Shown: piece after piece, positions 63,744 to 64,000 of the stretch
Position numbering within the stretch: the first letter of the stretch is position 1
How the letters are laid out: each line of letters starts with the position of its first letter
NCBI RefSeq assembly: GCF_024055605.1
Contig: NZ_JAMXLX010000007.1
Coordinates: 124,001-188,000 of the forward strand
Direction of reading: 5' to 3'
DNA: 64,000 nt
Source of the DNA: Ciceribacter sichuanensis
GTDB lineage: Bacteria; Pseudomonadota; Alphaproteobacteria; Rhizobiales; Rhizobiaceae
Position numbers and translations under genes: made by a program
The notes under the pieces: model-generated
The model's input: the letters and a program-made list of their open reading frames with translations, nothing else
Databases searched by the model: none
Told to the model about the DNA's origin: nothing

Positions 63744-64000
63744 TCATGCGACCGACGTGGTATCCTCCTTCTCGGTCGAGGCCATCGGCTTGACCGTTAT
63801 GAGCTTTATGCCTGAATTGGTGACCATCGCGGCCGCCTCCTCCGGAATCTTGTCATCCGTGATGATCGTCGAGACATTCTCGAGCGAACACAGGATCAGG
63901 CTTGAACGCCGTGAAAACTTGCTGGAATCGACCATGACGATCAGCTCTTCGGCCTGCCGGACCAGCTTCTGCTCGCTCTGGATCACCAGCGCATCCGATT
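63744..64000 (-). CDS. rhaR: DeoR-family regulator of rhamnose catabolism, C-terminal part (5' truncated)
   Basis: The frame enters from the right edge and its last 85 residues are visible. They contain the DeoR sensor-domain motifs VMVDSSKFSRRS and VSTIITDDKIPEEAA. The helix-turn-helix lies outside the window. Position directly before rhaS and the same orientation match rhaR of the R. leguminosarum rhamnose locus. Confidence 0.88.
   Translation of the reverse strand, partial: SDALVIQSEQKLVRQAEELIVMVDSSKFSRRSSLILCSLENVSTIITDDKIPEEAAAMVTNSGIKLITVKPMASTEKEDTTSVA

Overview
The window looks like an accessory or chromid-type region of an alphaproteobacterium of the Rhizobiaceae. The evidence is the high GC, the gene order of a complete rhaR-S-T-P-Q-U-K rhamnose operon, an iolR-iolCDEB inositol operon with a fused IolC, an Agrobacterium-type D-carbamoylase, and an unusually high density of ABC uptake systems with adjacent catabolic enzymes and regulators (RpiR, LacI, XRE-cupin, DeoR). 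No rRNA, tRNA, CRISPR array or insertion sequence was seen.

Layout. 1-3.3 kb: end of a peptide-type ABC system, an FMN reductase and a TauE-type exporter. 3.3-17.6 kb: inositol block with iolG, divergent iolR and then iolCDEB, a second Gfo/Idh/MocA oxidoreductase, a RelB/RelE-type toxin-antitoxin pair, an IolI-like isomerase and a sugar ABC transporter. A 17-bp element (ATTCCAAAAAATGGAAT) is found exactly in both the iolC and the transporter promoters and ties them into one regulon. 17.7-27.5 kb: a PotABCD-type ABC transporter, a hydantoinase/dihydropyrimidinase, an RpiR regulator, a diaminopropionate ammonia-lyase, an M20 carbamoylase and a D-carbamoylase, which together suggest uptake and stepwise breakdown of a cyclic ureide or carbamoylated amino acid. 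27.6-31.7 kb: an IorA/IorB molybdenum hydroxylase with its own triheme cytochrome c. 31.8-35.3 kb: an unexplained three-gene operon of a PhnD-like binding protein without signal peptide, a membrane desaturase-like di-iron enzyme, and a histidine-ammonia-lyase homologue that has precisely lost the Ala-Ser-Gly needed to form the MIO cofactor.

35.5-44.7 kb is the most striking part. A GT41 (OGT/SPINDLY-like) protein glycosyltransferase with TPRs is followed by a 2303-residue protein made of seven leader residues and 287 uninterrupted octapeptides of the form L-[ST]-[ST]-x-[QD]-[IV]-x-A. The octads are organised in modules of exactly 10 or 7 octads, each closed by an acidic octad. This pair is a candidate for an undescribed system in which a soluble O-glycosyltransferase modifies a giant Ser/Thr-rich repeat protein.

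44.8-46.6 kb: a hydratase-like enzyme and an MbcA/Xre-RES toxin-antitoxin pair with a perfect operator palindrome. 46.7-55.2 kb: a 2-keto-3-deoxygluconate-type kinase and a LacI-controlled ABC transporter operon that includes a cytoplasmic GH127 beta-L-arabinofuranosidase. 55.2-57.3 kb: an XRE-cupin regulator divergent from an omega-amino acid:pyruvate transaminase. 57.4-64.0 kb: the rhamnose operon, whose DeoR regulator gene runs off the window.
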